A DNA stretch of 64,000 nt from MRBY01 sp943371005 (lineage in GTDB: Bacteria; Cyanobacteriota; Cyanobacteriia; Cyanobacteriales; MRBY01): the NCBI GenBank assembly GCA_943371005.1, contig CALRTB020000005.1, positions 1-64,000 of the forward strand, in the 5' to 3' direction. Below the pieces are notes generated by a model that searched no databases, was not told the DNA's origin, and saw only the letters and a list, made by a program, of their open reading frames with translations. The position numbers and the translations under genes were made by a program. Shown one piece after another: positions 51,084-59,727 of the stretch; the stretch's first letter is position 1; every line of letters begins with the position of its first letter.

Positions 51084-51596
51084 ATGAATAAAATTCTGGG
51101 GATCGACCCACTCAAAAAATTTATTTTCGGGATTAGCGCATTCGTTTTACTATTTTGGCAACTCAATGTCGGCGCTGCCAATGCCACCGCCCTCCGGGAA
51201 GTAGACCGCACCGTCAACCTCAACGAAACCGAAACGGTCGTCCTCAGTGACCAGCAGGTTGCCAAGGGAGAGCGGATCTTTATCAACACCTGCTCCACCT
51301 GCCACAACAGCGGTCGGACGAAAAGCAACCCCAACGTAACCCTTTCTTTGGGAGATTTAGAAGGGGCAGAACCCCGCCGCGATAATATCCTGGCTATGGT
51401 GGACTATCTTAAAAATCCCACCTCCTATGATGGTGAATTAGACTTGTCTCAGTTGCACCCCAACACCGTCCGTGCCGACATCTGGAGTAGCATGCGCAAT
51501 CTCAATGAAGAAGATCTGCAAAATGTTTCCGGTTATGTCCTCGTTCAAGCCCAGGTGCGTGGTGTTGCTTGGGGCGGTGGTAAAACCGTTAACTAA
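51084..51596 (+). CDS. psbV: Cytochrome c-550 (PsbV), extrinsic PSII subunit
   Basis: 170 aa from the ATG at 51084, with GAGGAAA upstream. A signal peptide (about 1-34, MNKILGIDPLKKFIFGISAF... ending near AANA) targets it to the thylakoid lumen. Heme c is bound at C70-S-T-C73-H74, with a second axial His (H125 in QLHPNT), 51 residues later, as in PsbV. The end WGGGKTVN is typical. PsbV stabilises the oxygen-evolving cluster together with PsbU and PsbO. A strong terminator follows (51662-51690). Confidence 0.96.
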   Translation: MNKILGIDPLKKFIFGISAFVLLFWQLNVGAANATALREVDRTVNLNETETVVLSDQQVAKGERIFINTCSTCHNSGRTKSNPNVTLSLGDLEGAEPRRDNILAMVDYLKNPTSYDGELDLSQLHPNTVRADIWSSMRNLNEEDLQNVSGYVLVQAQVRGVAWGGGKTVN

Positions 51597-51661
51597 AACA
51601 CGATTGATCGACTTTATTTAAATCGTCTTTTTTATCTAAAATTCGCAAAATGAAGTACCGA

Positions 51662-51690
51662 AGACAACCATCATTAGGGTTGTCTTTTTT
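51662..51690 (+). terminator. Intrinsic terminator of psbV
   Basis: Perfect 8-bp stem AGACAACC/GGTTGTCT (51662-51669 with 51678-51685), 8-nt loop, then T run to 51690. Confidence 0.92.
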
Positions 51691-51723
51691 ATTGTCCTTA
51701 AAAACGGCCACAACCATGACTAC

Positions 51724-51747
51724 AAAAAACTCCCCAGGGCGGGGAGT
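51724..51747 (-). terminator. Intrinsic terminator of pdhC
   Basis: On the minus strand ACTCCCC/GGGGAGT (51747-51741 with 51735-51729), 5-nt loop, then a T run (complement of 51728-51724). It lies about 58 bases beyond the pdhC stop, back to back with the psbV terminator. Confidence 0.88.
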
Positions 51748-51804
51748 CACAGATCATGATTTATTGCATATTTGAGGAAAATCCCAAGGATTAACGAGAT
51801 TAAC

Positions 51805-53112
51805 CTAAAGGGTTAAGCTATGGGTATTGTTTTCGATCAAGTCAGCTAGATCCTTGAGGAATGCCGCTGCATCAGCACCGTAAATAATGCGGTGGTCGCA
51901 GGTAATATTGACGGTCATTTGCTTTTTCACACCAAACAAACCATCAGGCGTCGCAACCACTTTGGGCTGGGCACCACCAATCGCGAGGATTGAACCTTGG
52001 CCAGGGGGTAAAATCGCATCAAAACTATTGACCCCAAACATCCCTAAGTTAGAGAGGGTGAAGGTGCCAGTGCTGTATTCATCGGGTTGTAATTGCTTGA
52101 AGCGCGCCCGGTCTACCAAATCTTTCCACTTGCGGGAAAGGGAATAGATATCCATTTGATCGGCATTTTGGAGCACAGGAGTAATCAGACCACCATCCGG
52201 CATGGCGACGGCCACCGCCACATTAATGCCACTGCTGTATTGGATTGCGTTATCCCCAAAGCTGGCATTGACCACTGGGTGTTTTTGGAGGGTCACAGCC
52301 ACCGCCTTTGCCAATAGACCCGTCATGGTGACGCCTTTACTCTTGATTTGCTTGTAGAGAGCATCTAGGGCATCGGTCGTGATGTCATAGGATACATGGA
52401 AGGTGGGCACATTCAGGCTGGCATTCATGTTACGCACAACCGCCTGTTGCAACGTATTCATCGGGACGACTTCGCCAGGCGCAACAGCGACAGGGGCCGG
52501 TGTGGGGGCTGCAGGTTTAGCAGTTGTCGGGGCGGGAGTGGAGACGGCAGCAGGGACGACAGTGGGCGCTTTACCGGCTGCTTTTTCGACATCTTCGGCG
52601 ACGATCCGACCGTGGGGGCCAGAACCAGGTACTGTTTTGAGATCAACACCAAATTCCTTGGCGAGTTTTTTTGCCCTTGGAGAAGCAATAATTCTGCCAT
52701 CATTGACCACCGGTGCGGGAGTCGGTGCCGCAGGTGTGGGGGCCGGGGCTGCAGCAATGGGCGTCGGCTCTGGACTAGGTGCCGCAGGTGTGGGTTCAGG
52801 TGTAGCAGCAGGAACACTGCTACCTCCTCCCTTTAGGGTCGCGGCTTTTTGTTTGGCTTCTGAGATTTCTGCTTCGGTTTCTGCGATGAGGGCGATCGCC
52901 GAACCCACTGGTGCTTCTTCCCCCGCATCAACGATAATCGCCGCAAGAAACCCTTCGTTAAAAGACTCAACGTCCATATCGGCTTTGTCAGATTCCACCA
53001 CGACAACGGTTTCACCTTTAGCGACTTTATCCCCCGGGGACTTAGTCCAAGAGACGATTTTACCTTCGGTCATCGTAGAGCTGAGGGCGGGCATGAAAAT
53101 ATCGTGAATCAT
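51805..53112 (-). CDS. pdhC: Dihydrolipoamide acetyltransferase (E2 of pyruvate dehydrogenase, plastid type)
   Basis: 435 aa. One lipoyl domain (about 1-78, with the lipoylated Lys in VESDKADMDVE), a Pro/Ala linker (about 95-135), a peripheral-subunit-binding domain (about 140-178: IIASPRAKKLAKEFGVDL...GPHGRIVAEDVE), a second Pro/Ala linker, and the catalytic domain ending CDHRIIYGADAAAFL. The catalytic His is present; the bacterial HRxxDG motif has Tyr instead of Asp, as I recall from plastid E2. It transfers acetyl groups to CoA in the cytoplasm, linking glycolysis with acetyl-CoA and fatty-acid synthesis. Terminator at 51724. Confidence 0.95.
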   Translation of the reverse strand: MIHDIFMPALSSTMTEGKIVSWTKSPGDKVAKGETVVVVESDKADMDVESFNEGFLAAIIVDAGEEAPVGSAIALIAETEAEISEAKQKAATLKGGGSSVPAATPEPTPAAPSPEPTPIAAAPAPTPAAPTPAPVVNDGRIIASPRAKKLAKEFGVDLKTVPGSGPHGRIVAEDVEKAAGKAPTVVPAAVSTPAPTTAKPAAPTPAPVAVAPGEVVPMNTLQQAVVRNMNASLNVPTFHVSYDITTDALDALYKQIKSKGVTMTGLLAKAVAVTLQKHPVVNASFGDNAIQYSSGINVAVAVAMPDGGLITPVLQNADQMDIYSLSRKWKDLVDRARFKQLQPDEYSTGTFTLSNLGMFGVNSFDAILPPGQGSILAIGGAQPKVVATPDGLFGVKKQMTVNITCDHRIIYGADAAAFLKDLADLIENNTHSLTL

Positions 53113-53168
53113 GGAGGAATCTTCTTTTAAAACAACGGTGTGGACAAACTTTACAATCGTTGTCGATT

Positions 53169-53747
53169 TTAACCCATCAGGGGAAGCTGGGCTGAGGAAT
53201 TTGCCATCAGAGAATCAAGGTCTGTAAGGACTTCTTGGCTATGGATCGCGGGATTTACCCCCAGATAAATTTTGCGCAAAATACCTTCTGGATCAATGAG
53301 GTAGGTATGGCGCAGAGAATAGCCCGTCAGGTAGGAGCCATATTGTTTACTCACATCCCCGGTGCTATCGGCCAGGAGGGGAAACTTTAAGCCTTCGGCA
53401 TCACAGAACGCTTCGTGGGAATCGACATCGTCAACGCTGACCCCCAGGACTTGTACATTACGCTCCAGGTATTTGGGAAGATCCTGTTGGAAACGGCGGG
53501 CTTCGAGGGTACAGCCAGGGGTGAAATCCTGGGGATAAAAGTAGAGTACGACCCATTGGCCCCGGTAGTCTTGGAGGGAGAATTCTTGAATTTCTCCTTC
53601 GCCGTCATTGCCCAGGAGGGTGAATTCTGGGGCGAGTTGGTTGAGTTCAGGTTGGGGGCCACCCAGGGCGATCGCCGCTTCACTGGGGAACCACATAAAG
53701 GCGATCGCCGCCACCGTAATTAAAATCGTCCGAAAAAATTGCAACAT
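53169..53747 (-). CDS. Peroxiredoxin of the BCP/PrxQ family with signal peptide
   Basis: 192 aa from the ATG at 53747; an upstream start 14 codons earlier would add unlikely sequence. A hydrophobic N-terminus (about 1-25, MLQFFRTILITVAAIAFMWF...AAIA) implies export to lumen/periplasm. The active site is YPQDFTPGCTLEARRF with peroxidatic C79. PrxQ proteins usually have a resolving Cys five residues later; here that position is Arg, so it is a 1-Cys form unless the Cys in HEAFCDAEGL (about 116) takes over. It reduces hydroperoxides. A 57-base gap separates it from pdhC on the same strand. Confidence 0.92.
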   Translation of the reverse strand: MLQFFRTILITVAAIAFMWFPSEAAIALGGPQPELNQLAPEFTLLGNDGEGEIQEFSLQDYRGQWVVLYFYPQDFTPGCTLEARRFQQDLPKYLERNVQVLGVSVDDVDSHEAFCDAEGLKFPLLADSTGDVSKQYGSYLTGYSLRHTYLIDPEGILRKIYLGVNPAIHSQEVLTDLDSLMANSSAQLPLMG

Positions 53748-53817
53748 GGGATTCAAAGCAGGTTTTGATACAAGATAATGTTGTAGCAAATCAAGGCAAA
53801 TCTAACAGCGAGTCACC

Positions 53818-54690
53818 ATGGCAGACATCAAAATTGGCATCATCGGCGGTAGCGGTCTCTACAAAATGGACGCCCTCCAAAACATCGAAGAAATTACCAT
53901 TGAAACTCCCTTCGGTGCCCCAAGCGATCGCCTCATTAGTGGCACCCTCGACGGCACCCCCGTTGTCTTTCTCCCCCGCCATGGCCGCCATCACCATCTC
54001 CTCCCCACAGAACTCCCCTTTCGTGCCAATATCTACGCCCTCAAATCCCTCGGCGTCGAATACATTATTTCTGCCTCGGCTGTGGGTTCGCTCCAGGCCC
54101 CCATCAAACCTGTGGACATGGTCATTCCCGATCAATTTATTGACCGCACCCGCCACCGCGCCGACACATTTTTTGGAGACGGGATTGTTGCCCACATTGC
54201 CTTCGGCGATCCCATCTGTCCTCAATTGGCGGCCATTTTAGGCGATGCAGTGGACTCTTTAAACCTAGAAGGCGTTGATCTCCACCGGGGCGGCACCTAT
54301 GTCTGCATGGAAGGCCCGGCCTTTTCTACCAAAGCCGAGTCCAATCTCTACCGCAGTTGGGATGCCAGCATCATCGGCATGACCAACCTCCAGGAAGCCA
54401 AACTGGCCCGGGAAGCAGAAATCGCCTATGCGACCCTCGCCCTCGTGACCGATTACGATTGTTGGCACCCCGACCATGACAGCGTCACCGTTGAAATGGT
54501 CATCGGCAATCTCCATAAAAATGCCACCAATGCCCAAAAAGTGATCCGGGCTGTCGTTGAAAAACTAGCAACCAATCCTCCCCAGTCCGCCGCCCATGAT
54601 GCTCTTAAATACGCGATTCTTACTCCCCTCGACCAAGTCCCAGCCAGCACTAAGGAAAAACTAGCCCTATTGCTTAACAAATACCTATAA
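53818..54690 (+). CDS. mtnP: S-methyl-5'-thioadenosine phosphorylase
   Basis: 290 aa. It starts KIGIIGGSGLYKMDAL (phosphate-binding loop) and has FLPRHGRHHHLLPTELPFRANI, TYVCMEGPAFSTKAES and NLYRSWDASIIGMTNLQEAKLAREAEI, the nucleoside-phosphorylase/MTAP signature. It phosphorolyses methylthioadenosine to adenine and methylthioribose-1-phosphate in methionine salvage after polyamine and ethylene-type reactions. Divergent from the peroxiredoxin gene with only 70 bases between. Confidence 0.95.
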   Translation: MADIKIGIIGGSGLYKMDALQNIEEITIETPFGAPSDRLISGTLDGTPVVFLPRHGRHHHLLPTELPFRANIYALKSLGVEYIISASAVGSLQAPIKPVDMVIPDQFIDRTRHRADTFFGDGIVAHIAFGDPICPQLAAILGDAVDSLNLEGVDLHRGGTYVCMEGPAFSTKAESNLYRSWDASIIGMTNLQEAKLAREAEIAYATLALVTDYDCWHPDHDSVTVEMVIGNLHKNATNAQKVIRAVVEKLATNPPQSAAHDALKYAILTPLDQVPASTKEKLALLLNKYL

Positions 54691-54703
54691 AATCAGCCAA
54701 AAA

Positions 54704-54730
54704 TTAGCACTCTCCCTTAGAAACTGCTAA
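54704..54730 (+). promoter_or_regulatory. CIRCE-like element upstream of a hypothetical gene
   Basis: TTAGCACTC (54704-54712), nine bases, then AACTGCTAA (54722-54730). The left arm is a perfect CIRCE arm; the right arm has two mismatches to GAGTGCTAA and shares ACTGCTAA with the groEL CIRCE at 14043. It lies 14 bases after the mtnP stop and 210 bases before the 54941 start. HrcA control of the next gene is inferred. Confidence 0.55.
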
Positions 54731-54940
54731 ATATTGCAAAAAGTTTGCAGATAACCCTTTGAAGAGGAATTTTCCTTAAACTAGAAAAGTAACAGTCCCT
54801 ATATCTCAACCGTAGGGACGAGCGCTCTCCCTCCCACTGTCCTAATCCTGTGGCGATCGCCTTTGATAAACGGGACAGTCCCAGCCCAAGGATGCCGTGG
54901 ACTGATTTTTCCCTTGTCATGCGTTTGGAGTGTGCAAAAA

Positions 54941-55285
54941 ATGACTTACTCTTTCGATCTTCTTGGGGTGACGCCCCTCATCACTTTTTTTAACTATCAA
55001 CAGCAATACGAACTAGATCCCCAGCGTCCAAAAGCCTATTTAGCGGCCTATCGCTGTACCTTAGATAGCTTTATTCATGCCCTAGACACCATTCCGAAAA
55101 AGCCCCATTGGAACTGGGATGAAGTCGTCGAAACCATGGTTCACTTTTGGCTTAAACAAGAAGCAGTGGTGCGTCGCTGTGAACAGGAATTCCCCGACGA
55201 TCCCCAAGAGCCCTATCTGGTAGTGGCTCGCATTGCCAATCTTCAGGCCCTACGCGATGAATTTGAGGGCCTGTTTGAAGTTTAG
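54941..55285 (+). CDS. Hypothetical small protein downstream of a CIRCE-like element
   Basis: 114 aa from the ATG at 54941 (MTYSFDLLGVTPLITFF); an earlier in-frame start at 54863 is possible but composition changes there. It is mostly helical and acidic (FPDDPQEPYLVVARIANLQALRDEFEGLFEV), with no membrane span, signal or Cys pair. Family not recognised. The gene is flanked upstream by a CIRCE-like repeat and downstream by a strong bidirectional terminator, so it is probably a monocistronic, possibly heat-responsive gene; function unknown. Confidence 0.75.
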   Translation: MTYSFDLLGVTPLITFFNYQQQYELDPQRPKAYLAAYRCTLDSFIHALDTIPKKPHWNWDEVVETMVHFWLKQEAVVRRCEQEFPDDPQEPYLVVARIANLQALRDEFEGLFEV

Positions 55286-55290
55286 CCAGC

Positions 55291-55323
55291 AAAAAAAAGA
55301 GGTGGTACAAAGCCACCTTTTTT
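55291..55323. terminator. Bidirectional terminator between the 114-aa gene and gap2
   Basis: AGGTGG/CCACCT (55300-55305 with 55313-55318) flanked by A8 on the left and T6 on the right, so it can end transcripts from both strands: the plus-strand gene ending at 55285 and minus-strand gap2 ending at 55408. Confidence 0.85.
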
Positions 55324-55407
55324 CAACTACTAACTTTCCCTGTCTGATTAGATGTCTAACCTGTGCTCAACACTAATGTCAGGCATGGTACATCTAGTTT
55401 TGAGCAA

Positions 55408-56424
55408 TTACCCTTGCCAGTTTTGGGCAACAATTTCTGCGAGGTCAACAACCCGTTGAGAATAACCCCATTCGTTGTCGTACCAAGCCACAACTTTAAT
55501 CAGGTCACCGTCCATGGCGAGGGTGAGGCTACCATCAATAGTAGAAGAGACATCAGTCCCCCGGAAATCACAGGAGACGAGGGGTTCTTCAGTGTAAGCC
55601 AAAATCCCTTTCATGTAGGTTTCAGAAGCTTCTTTGAGTACTTGGTTAACTTCCTCCGCAATGGTGGGCTTGGCTACTTGCGCAACTAGGTCAACCACGG
55701 AGACGTTGGGGGTCGGTACCCGCATGGCAATCCCGTTGAGTTTACCCTTCATTTCAGGAATAACTAAGGCAACGGCTTTTGCGGCACCGGTAGAAGTCGG
55801 CACAATATTTTCTGCTGCGGCCCGTGCCCGACGGAGATCCCGGTGGCTATTGTCGAGGATACGTTGGTCGCCAGTGTAACTGTGGACGGTGGTCATCGTC
55901 CCTTTGACGATTCCGAAACGATCATTGAGTACTTTAACAATGGGGGCGAGGCAGTTGGTGGTACAACTAGCATTACTGATCACATTTTGTTTGTCATGGC
56001 CATACTGATCGGCGTTTACACCAACTACATAGGTGCCGATATGACCGCCTTTACCGGGGGCTGTGATCAGAACTTTTTGAGCACCAGCTGTAATGTGCTT
56101 AGAAGATCCTTCTTCGGTGTTGAATACACCGGTAGATTCAATCACCAAGTCGACGCCCCACTCTTTCCAAGGAAGGTTGAGGGGGTTTCTGTCAGAACAG
56201 CATTTGATCACGTTGCCATTGACAGTCAGAGAGTTGGCGTCATAATCGATTTCGCCATTAAATTTCCCCAGCATCGTGTCATAACGAAGCATGTGGGCAT
56301 TACTTTTGGTATCGGTGGTTGCATTGATCCCAACGACTTGGAGTTGGCTGTTTTCACGACCAGCCCAACATCTCAAGAAGTTGCGTCCAATACGTCCAAA
56401 TCCATTAATCGCTACTCTAATCAC
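55408..56424 (-). CDS. gap2: Glyceraldehyde-3-phosphate dehydrogenase, photosynthetic Gap2 type
   Basis: 338 aa from a GTG at 56424 (MIRVAINGFGRIGRNFLRCW); an ORF 20 codons longer is open but unlikely. Catalytic C154 (SNASCTTNC) with H181. The coenzyme-binding turn reads GINATTD, where NAD-specific enzymes have Asp at the residue occupied here by A35; loss of that Asp favours NADPH, as expected for the Calvin-cycle Gap2. The C-terminal CP12-regulated extension of plastid GapB is absent. It converts 1,3-bisphosphoglycerate to glyceraldehyde 3-phosphate. Confidence 0.96.
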   Translation of the reverse strand: MIRVAINGFGRIGRNFLRCWAGRENSQLQVVGINATTDTKSNAHMLRYDTMLGKFNGEIDYDANSLTVNGNVIKCCSDRNPLNLPWKEWGVDLVIESTGVFNTEEGSSKHITAGAQKVLITAPGKGGHIGTYVVGVNADQYGHDKQNVISNASCTTNCLAPIVKVLNDRFGIVKGTMTTVHSYTGDQRILDNSHRDLRRARAAAENIVPTSTGAAKAVALVIPEMKGKLNGIAMRVPTPNVSVVDLVAQVAKPTIAEEVNQVLKEASETYMKGILAYTEEPLVSCDFRGTDVSSTIDGSLTLAMDGDLIKVVAWYDNEWGYSQRVVDLAEIVAQNWQG

Positions 56425-56725
56425 CGCGTCTTGCCCTCTATTAAAGATTAAATTGCAATAAAAGTTTTCATTTGATGACCCCAATCATATCAAAGACTGC
56501 ACAATTCGATCCCCGAATTTCGGGAAACTACCGAATTGATTTGGGAATTAAGACTTCGGTGCTACGCCTCTAGATCGATTGACCAGACCCAAAAAGGCGA
56601 TCGCCAAAAGAAACCTTTCCGCAGAATTATTTACTTGTAAATGTCCGGTAATATTGCATACTTAAATGTGTTCTGTTATCTATCGTTACCCATACTAGCG
56701 ATAGAACGTGTGAGGGGAGGGATCT
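56425..56725. promoter_or_regulatory. gap2-murC divergent promoter region with inverted repeat
   Basis: 301 bases without a gene. An inverted repeat TCTATCG-N13-CGATAGA (56679-56685 with 56699-56705) lies 21-47 bases before the murC start, and TTGCATACTTAAAT (about 56654) just upstream could hold a -10. A HIP1 site occurs at about 56597-56604. It may be an operator or a hairpin near the murC ribosome binding site. Confidence 0.45.
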
Positions 56726-58189
56726 TTGAAAACAGTAGATCTAAACGGAAAGCCATTCCATTTCATTGGCATTGGCGGGATTGGTATGTCTGCCCTTGCC
56801 TATGTCTTGGCCCAGAAAAAGTTACCCGTCTCTGGCTCTGACCAACGCGCCAGTCACATTACAGAACGTTTAGCGGCAGTGGGTGCCCATATTTTCAGTC
56901 AGCAAATCAAAGAAAATTTACAGGCTTTTGAGGGGGAGTCCGATACCATTCAATCCAATGGTCTGCCCCAGGTCATTTGCTCAACGGCCATTGGCCAAGA
57001 AAATCCAGAATTTCAAGCGGCCCAATCCCTCGGTTGTCACATTTTCCATCGGTCTGATGTTTTGTCTGCCCTAGTCGCGGAATATGACAGTGTGGCGGTG
57101 GGGGGAACCCACGGAAAAACGACAACCAGTAGTTTAATTGGCTATATTTTTCTGGTGGCAGGGGTTGATCCGACAATTATTGTTGGGGGCGAAGTAGATG
57201 CCTGGGATGGCAATGCTCGCCTCGGCCAGGGCAATTATTTGGTGGCTGAGGCCGACGAATCGGACGGTACCTTGGTAAAGCTCCGTCCCCAGTTGGGGGT
57301 TGTCACGAACATTGAGTTAGATCACCCTGATCATTATCAATCGCTAGATCAGGTGGTAGAAATTTTTCAAACCTTTGCCCAACAGTGCGATCGCCTGATT
57401 GCCTGTGTGGATTGTCCCACCATCGCTACGGGGGCCGTGCCCTATCAGGTGGGCTATGGGTTACAGAATATTGAACAAGCTGATTATTGGGCGACGGATA
57501 TTCACTACGGATCAACATCGACCCGGGCAACGATTTGGGAACGGGGCGATCGCCTGGGGGAAATTGATTTAGCCCTGCTGGGTGCCCATAACCTGAGTAA
57601 TGCCCTGGGGGCGATCGCCGCTGCCCGGTGTTGCGGTGTGCCCTTTGAGCCGATTGCCGAAGCTTTAGCTTCTTTCCAAGGGGCAAAGCGACGGTTTGAA
57701 ATTCGCGGTCAACACCAGGACATCACCCTTATTGATGACTATGCCCACCACCCTAGTGAAATCGAAGTTACCCTCCAGGCCGCTCGGCTCCGGGCCGGTC
57801 AAGGGCGGCGGGTTGTAGCCATTTTCCAACCCCATCGGTACAGTCGTACCCAAGCTTTCTTCGATGAATTTGCAAAAGCTTTCAAAAACGCAGATGTGAC
57901 CATAATTACTGATATTTATGGCGCAGGGGAGAAAAATGTAGATAACCTTACAGGTGAAGCCCTACAGCAGGCGATCGCCCATCAACAGGATGGTGACGTT
58001 GCCTATTACCCAGATCTCCAAAGCCTACCCACATGGTTAGCACCGCAACTACAAGCAGGGGATTTGGTACTGTTTCTGGGAGCCGGGAATCTCAACCAAA
58101 CCATCCCAATTCTCTTGGCTCAACTGTCTGCCAATGGCGACCCTGCGTTGCACCAAGCGCCGTTGACCCAATGTTCTGCCCCAGACTAA
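56726..58189 (+). CDS. murC: UDP-N-acetylmuramate:L-alanine ligase
   Basis: 487 aa from a TTG at 56726 preceded by GGGGAGGG, which decides this rare start. Motifs: FHFIGIGGIGMSALAYVL (N-domain Rossmann), VGGTHGKTTTSSLIGYIF (P-loop, about 129), EADESDGT, and DDYAHHPSEI in the C-domain. It adds L-Ala to UDP-MurNAc, the first step of peptide stem synthesis. It is followed 39 bases later by murB, so the two form an operon; an inverted repeat precedes the start. Confidence 0.97.
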   Translation: MKTVDLNGKPFHFIGIGGIGMSALAYVLAQKKLPVSGSDQRASHITERLAAVGAHIFSQQIKENLQAFEGESDTIQSNGLPQVICSTAIGQENPEFQAAQSLGCHIFHRSDVLSALVAEYDSVAVGGTHGKTTTSSLIGYIFLVAGVDPTIIVGGEVDAWDGNARLGQGNYLVAEADESDGTLVKLRPQLGVVTNIELDHPDHYQSLDQVVEIFQTFAQQCDRLIACVDCPTIATGAVPYQVGYGLQNIEQADYWATDIHYGSTSTRATIWERGDRLGEIDLALLGAHNLSNALGAIAAARCCGVPFEPIAEALASFQGAKRRFEIRGQHQDITLIDDYAHHPSEIEVTLQAARLRAGQGRRVVAIFQPHRYSRTQAFFDEFAKAFKNADVTIITDIYGAGEKNVDNLTGEALQQAIAHQQDGDVAYYPDLQSLPTWLAPQLQAGDLVLFLGAGNLNQTIPILLAQLSANGDPALHQAPLTQCSAPD

Positions 58190-58228
58190 GTGCTTTTGAC
58201 CTTTGCCCCCTAGACCCGGAAATACGCC

Positions 58229-59173
58229 ATGGTTTGCTCCCCCTCCCGTTCCCAGATTGCTGCTAATGTGACAACCCTCGGCGACGGTACTAGCCTGATT
58301 CAAGCCCAAGTCCCTTTGGCCCACTACACTTCCTTTCGGGTTGGGGGAAAGGCGGAATTTTATGCAGAACCCAGTAATTTGGTGGAAACCGAAGCCTGTT
58401 TTGAATGGTATCTCAAGCATTTATCGGGATTTCCCCTAACGATCCTGGGGGCGGGCTCTAACCTTTTGATCAGTGATAAAGGCATTCCTGGCCTCACCAT
58501 CAACACAAAAAAATTGCGCTATTACCATGCCCAAGAGGACGATGGCATTCTCGTGGCTAGTGCAGGAGAACCCATTGCTCGCCTTGCTTGGAATGCAGCG
58601 AAACGGGGTTGGAAAGGTCTGGAGTGGGCCGTGGGCATTCCCGGAAGTGTTGGCGGGAGTGTGGTTATGAATGCGGGCGCCCACCAGGGCTGTGTTGCCG
58701 ATCAACTGCTGTGGCTCAAAGTCCTTAACCCCGACGGCACGATTCACCAGCTCCAACCGGCGGATCTTGATTACCGTTACCGCACCTCTAATCTCCAGGG
58801 GAGCGATCGCCTGGTTTTAGAAGCAGCCTTTCAACTAGAACCCGGTTTTGATAAAGCAGCGGTACGGGCCGAAACCAATCGAAATCTCCGGATGCGCAAA
58901 TCTACCCAGCCCTACCATCTCCCCAGTTGTGGCAGCGTTTTTCGCAATCCCTATCCCCAAGCTGCGGGTCATTTAATCGAGCAAACAGGGCTGAAAGGAT
59001 ATCAAATTGGCGGTGCCCAGGTAGCCGAACGCCATGCCAACTTTATTGTCAATTGTGGTGGCGCTAAGGCAATGGACATTTTTCAACTGATTCAACATGT
59101 CCAAGCCCAAGTGGAGCAGAGCTGGCAAGTTTTACTCAAACCCGAAGTGAAAATTCTGGGGGATTTTTCCTAA
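58229..59173 (+). CDS. murB: UDP-N-acetylenolpyruvoylglucosamine reductase
   Basis: 314 aa. FAD-binding motifs LGAGSNLLISDKG (about 71-83), WAVGIPGSVGGSVVMNAGAH (about 131-150) and the C-terminal SCGSVFRNP...GHLIEQTGLKGYQIGGAQV with the catalytic Ser and Glu of type I MurB enzymes. It reduces the enolpyruvyl group of UDP-GlcNAc to UDP-MurNAc with NADPH. It directly follows murC, giving a compact wall-precursor pair. Confidence 0.96.
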   Translation: MVCSPSRSQIAANVTTLGDGTSLIQAQVPLAHYTSFRVGGKAEFYAEPSNLVETEACFEWYLKHLSGFPLTILGAGSNLLISDKGIPGLTINTKKLRYYHAQEDDGILVASAGEPIARLAWNAAKRGWKGLEWAVGIPGSVGGSVVMNAGAHQGCVADQLLWLKVLNPDGTIHQLQPADLDYRYRTSNLQGSDRLVLEAAFQLEPGFDKAAVRAETNRNLRMRKSTQPYHLPSCGSVFRNPYPQAAGHLIEQTGLKGYQIGGAQVAERHANFIVNCGGAKAMDIFQLIQHVQAQVEQSWQVLLKPEVKILGDFS

Positions 59174-59303
59174 TCCTCTCCGGAAGAAACTGCCTCAGAG
59201 GCGTCAAATGATGCCAAGAGATATTAAGATAGGTTACGGATTAGATGCCCTGGGGGCCTGATCTAGACGAGACAATCACTAACATCATTATTTTGTAAAG
59301 ACT

Positions 59304-59636
59304 ATGCCACAAGGATTTGGACTCGGGAAAATGAAAGAGCTGGCCGCCGCATTCCAGCAAGCCCAAAAGGTACAGGAAGGGGCGAAAAAACTCCAAGAAG
59401 AATTGGAAGCGATGGACATTGAAGGCACCAATGCCGATGGTTCTGTAAAGGTTGTCCTCAGCGGTAACCAGGAACCACGGGGCGTAGAAATTTCCCCAGA
59501 GGCGATCGCCAAGGGTGCAGAAGAACTCTCGGCTGCTGTTTCCGAAGCTCTGACCGATGCCTACACCAAATCCACCGAAACCATGCGCACCCGGATGGAA
59601 GAGCTGACCAGTGGCCTCAACCTTCCTGGTCTCTAG
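59304..59636 (+). CDS. YbaB/EbfC nucleoid-associated protein
   Basis: 110 aa, typical length. It starts MPQGFGLGKMKELAAAFQQAQKVQ and has the helix-beta-helix layout of YbaB/EbfC, including EEL.AMDIEGTNADGSVKVVLSGNQEPRGVEISPEA (about 30-65). EbfC proteins bind DNA as homodimers and influence nucleoid organisation. It is monocistronic: about 130 bases after murB and followed by a terminator. Confidence 0.94.
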   Translation: MPQGFGLGKMKELAAAFQQAQKVQEGAKKLQEELEAMDIEGTNADGSVKVVLSGNQEPRGVEISPEAIAKGAEELSAAVSEALTDAYTKSTETMRTRMEELTSGLNLPGL

Positions 59637-59727
59637 GATTAAAAAATCATGAATCTGGCGAGTCTGGGCTGCTGAAAACACCCATACCAAGCCCTAATCC
59701 TTTAGCTTAAAAAACTAGTAGTTTTTG

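Noticed and set aside
52396..53107. Long plus-strand frames opposite pdhC
   Set aside because: Their Gly/Ala/Arg-rich sequence is the complement of the Pro/Ala linkers of pdhC; they are shadows of that gene.
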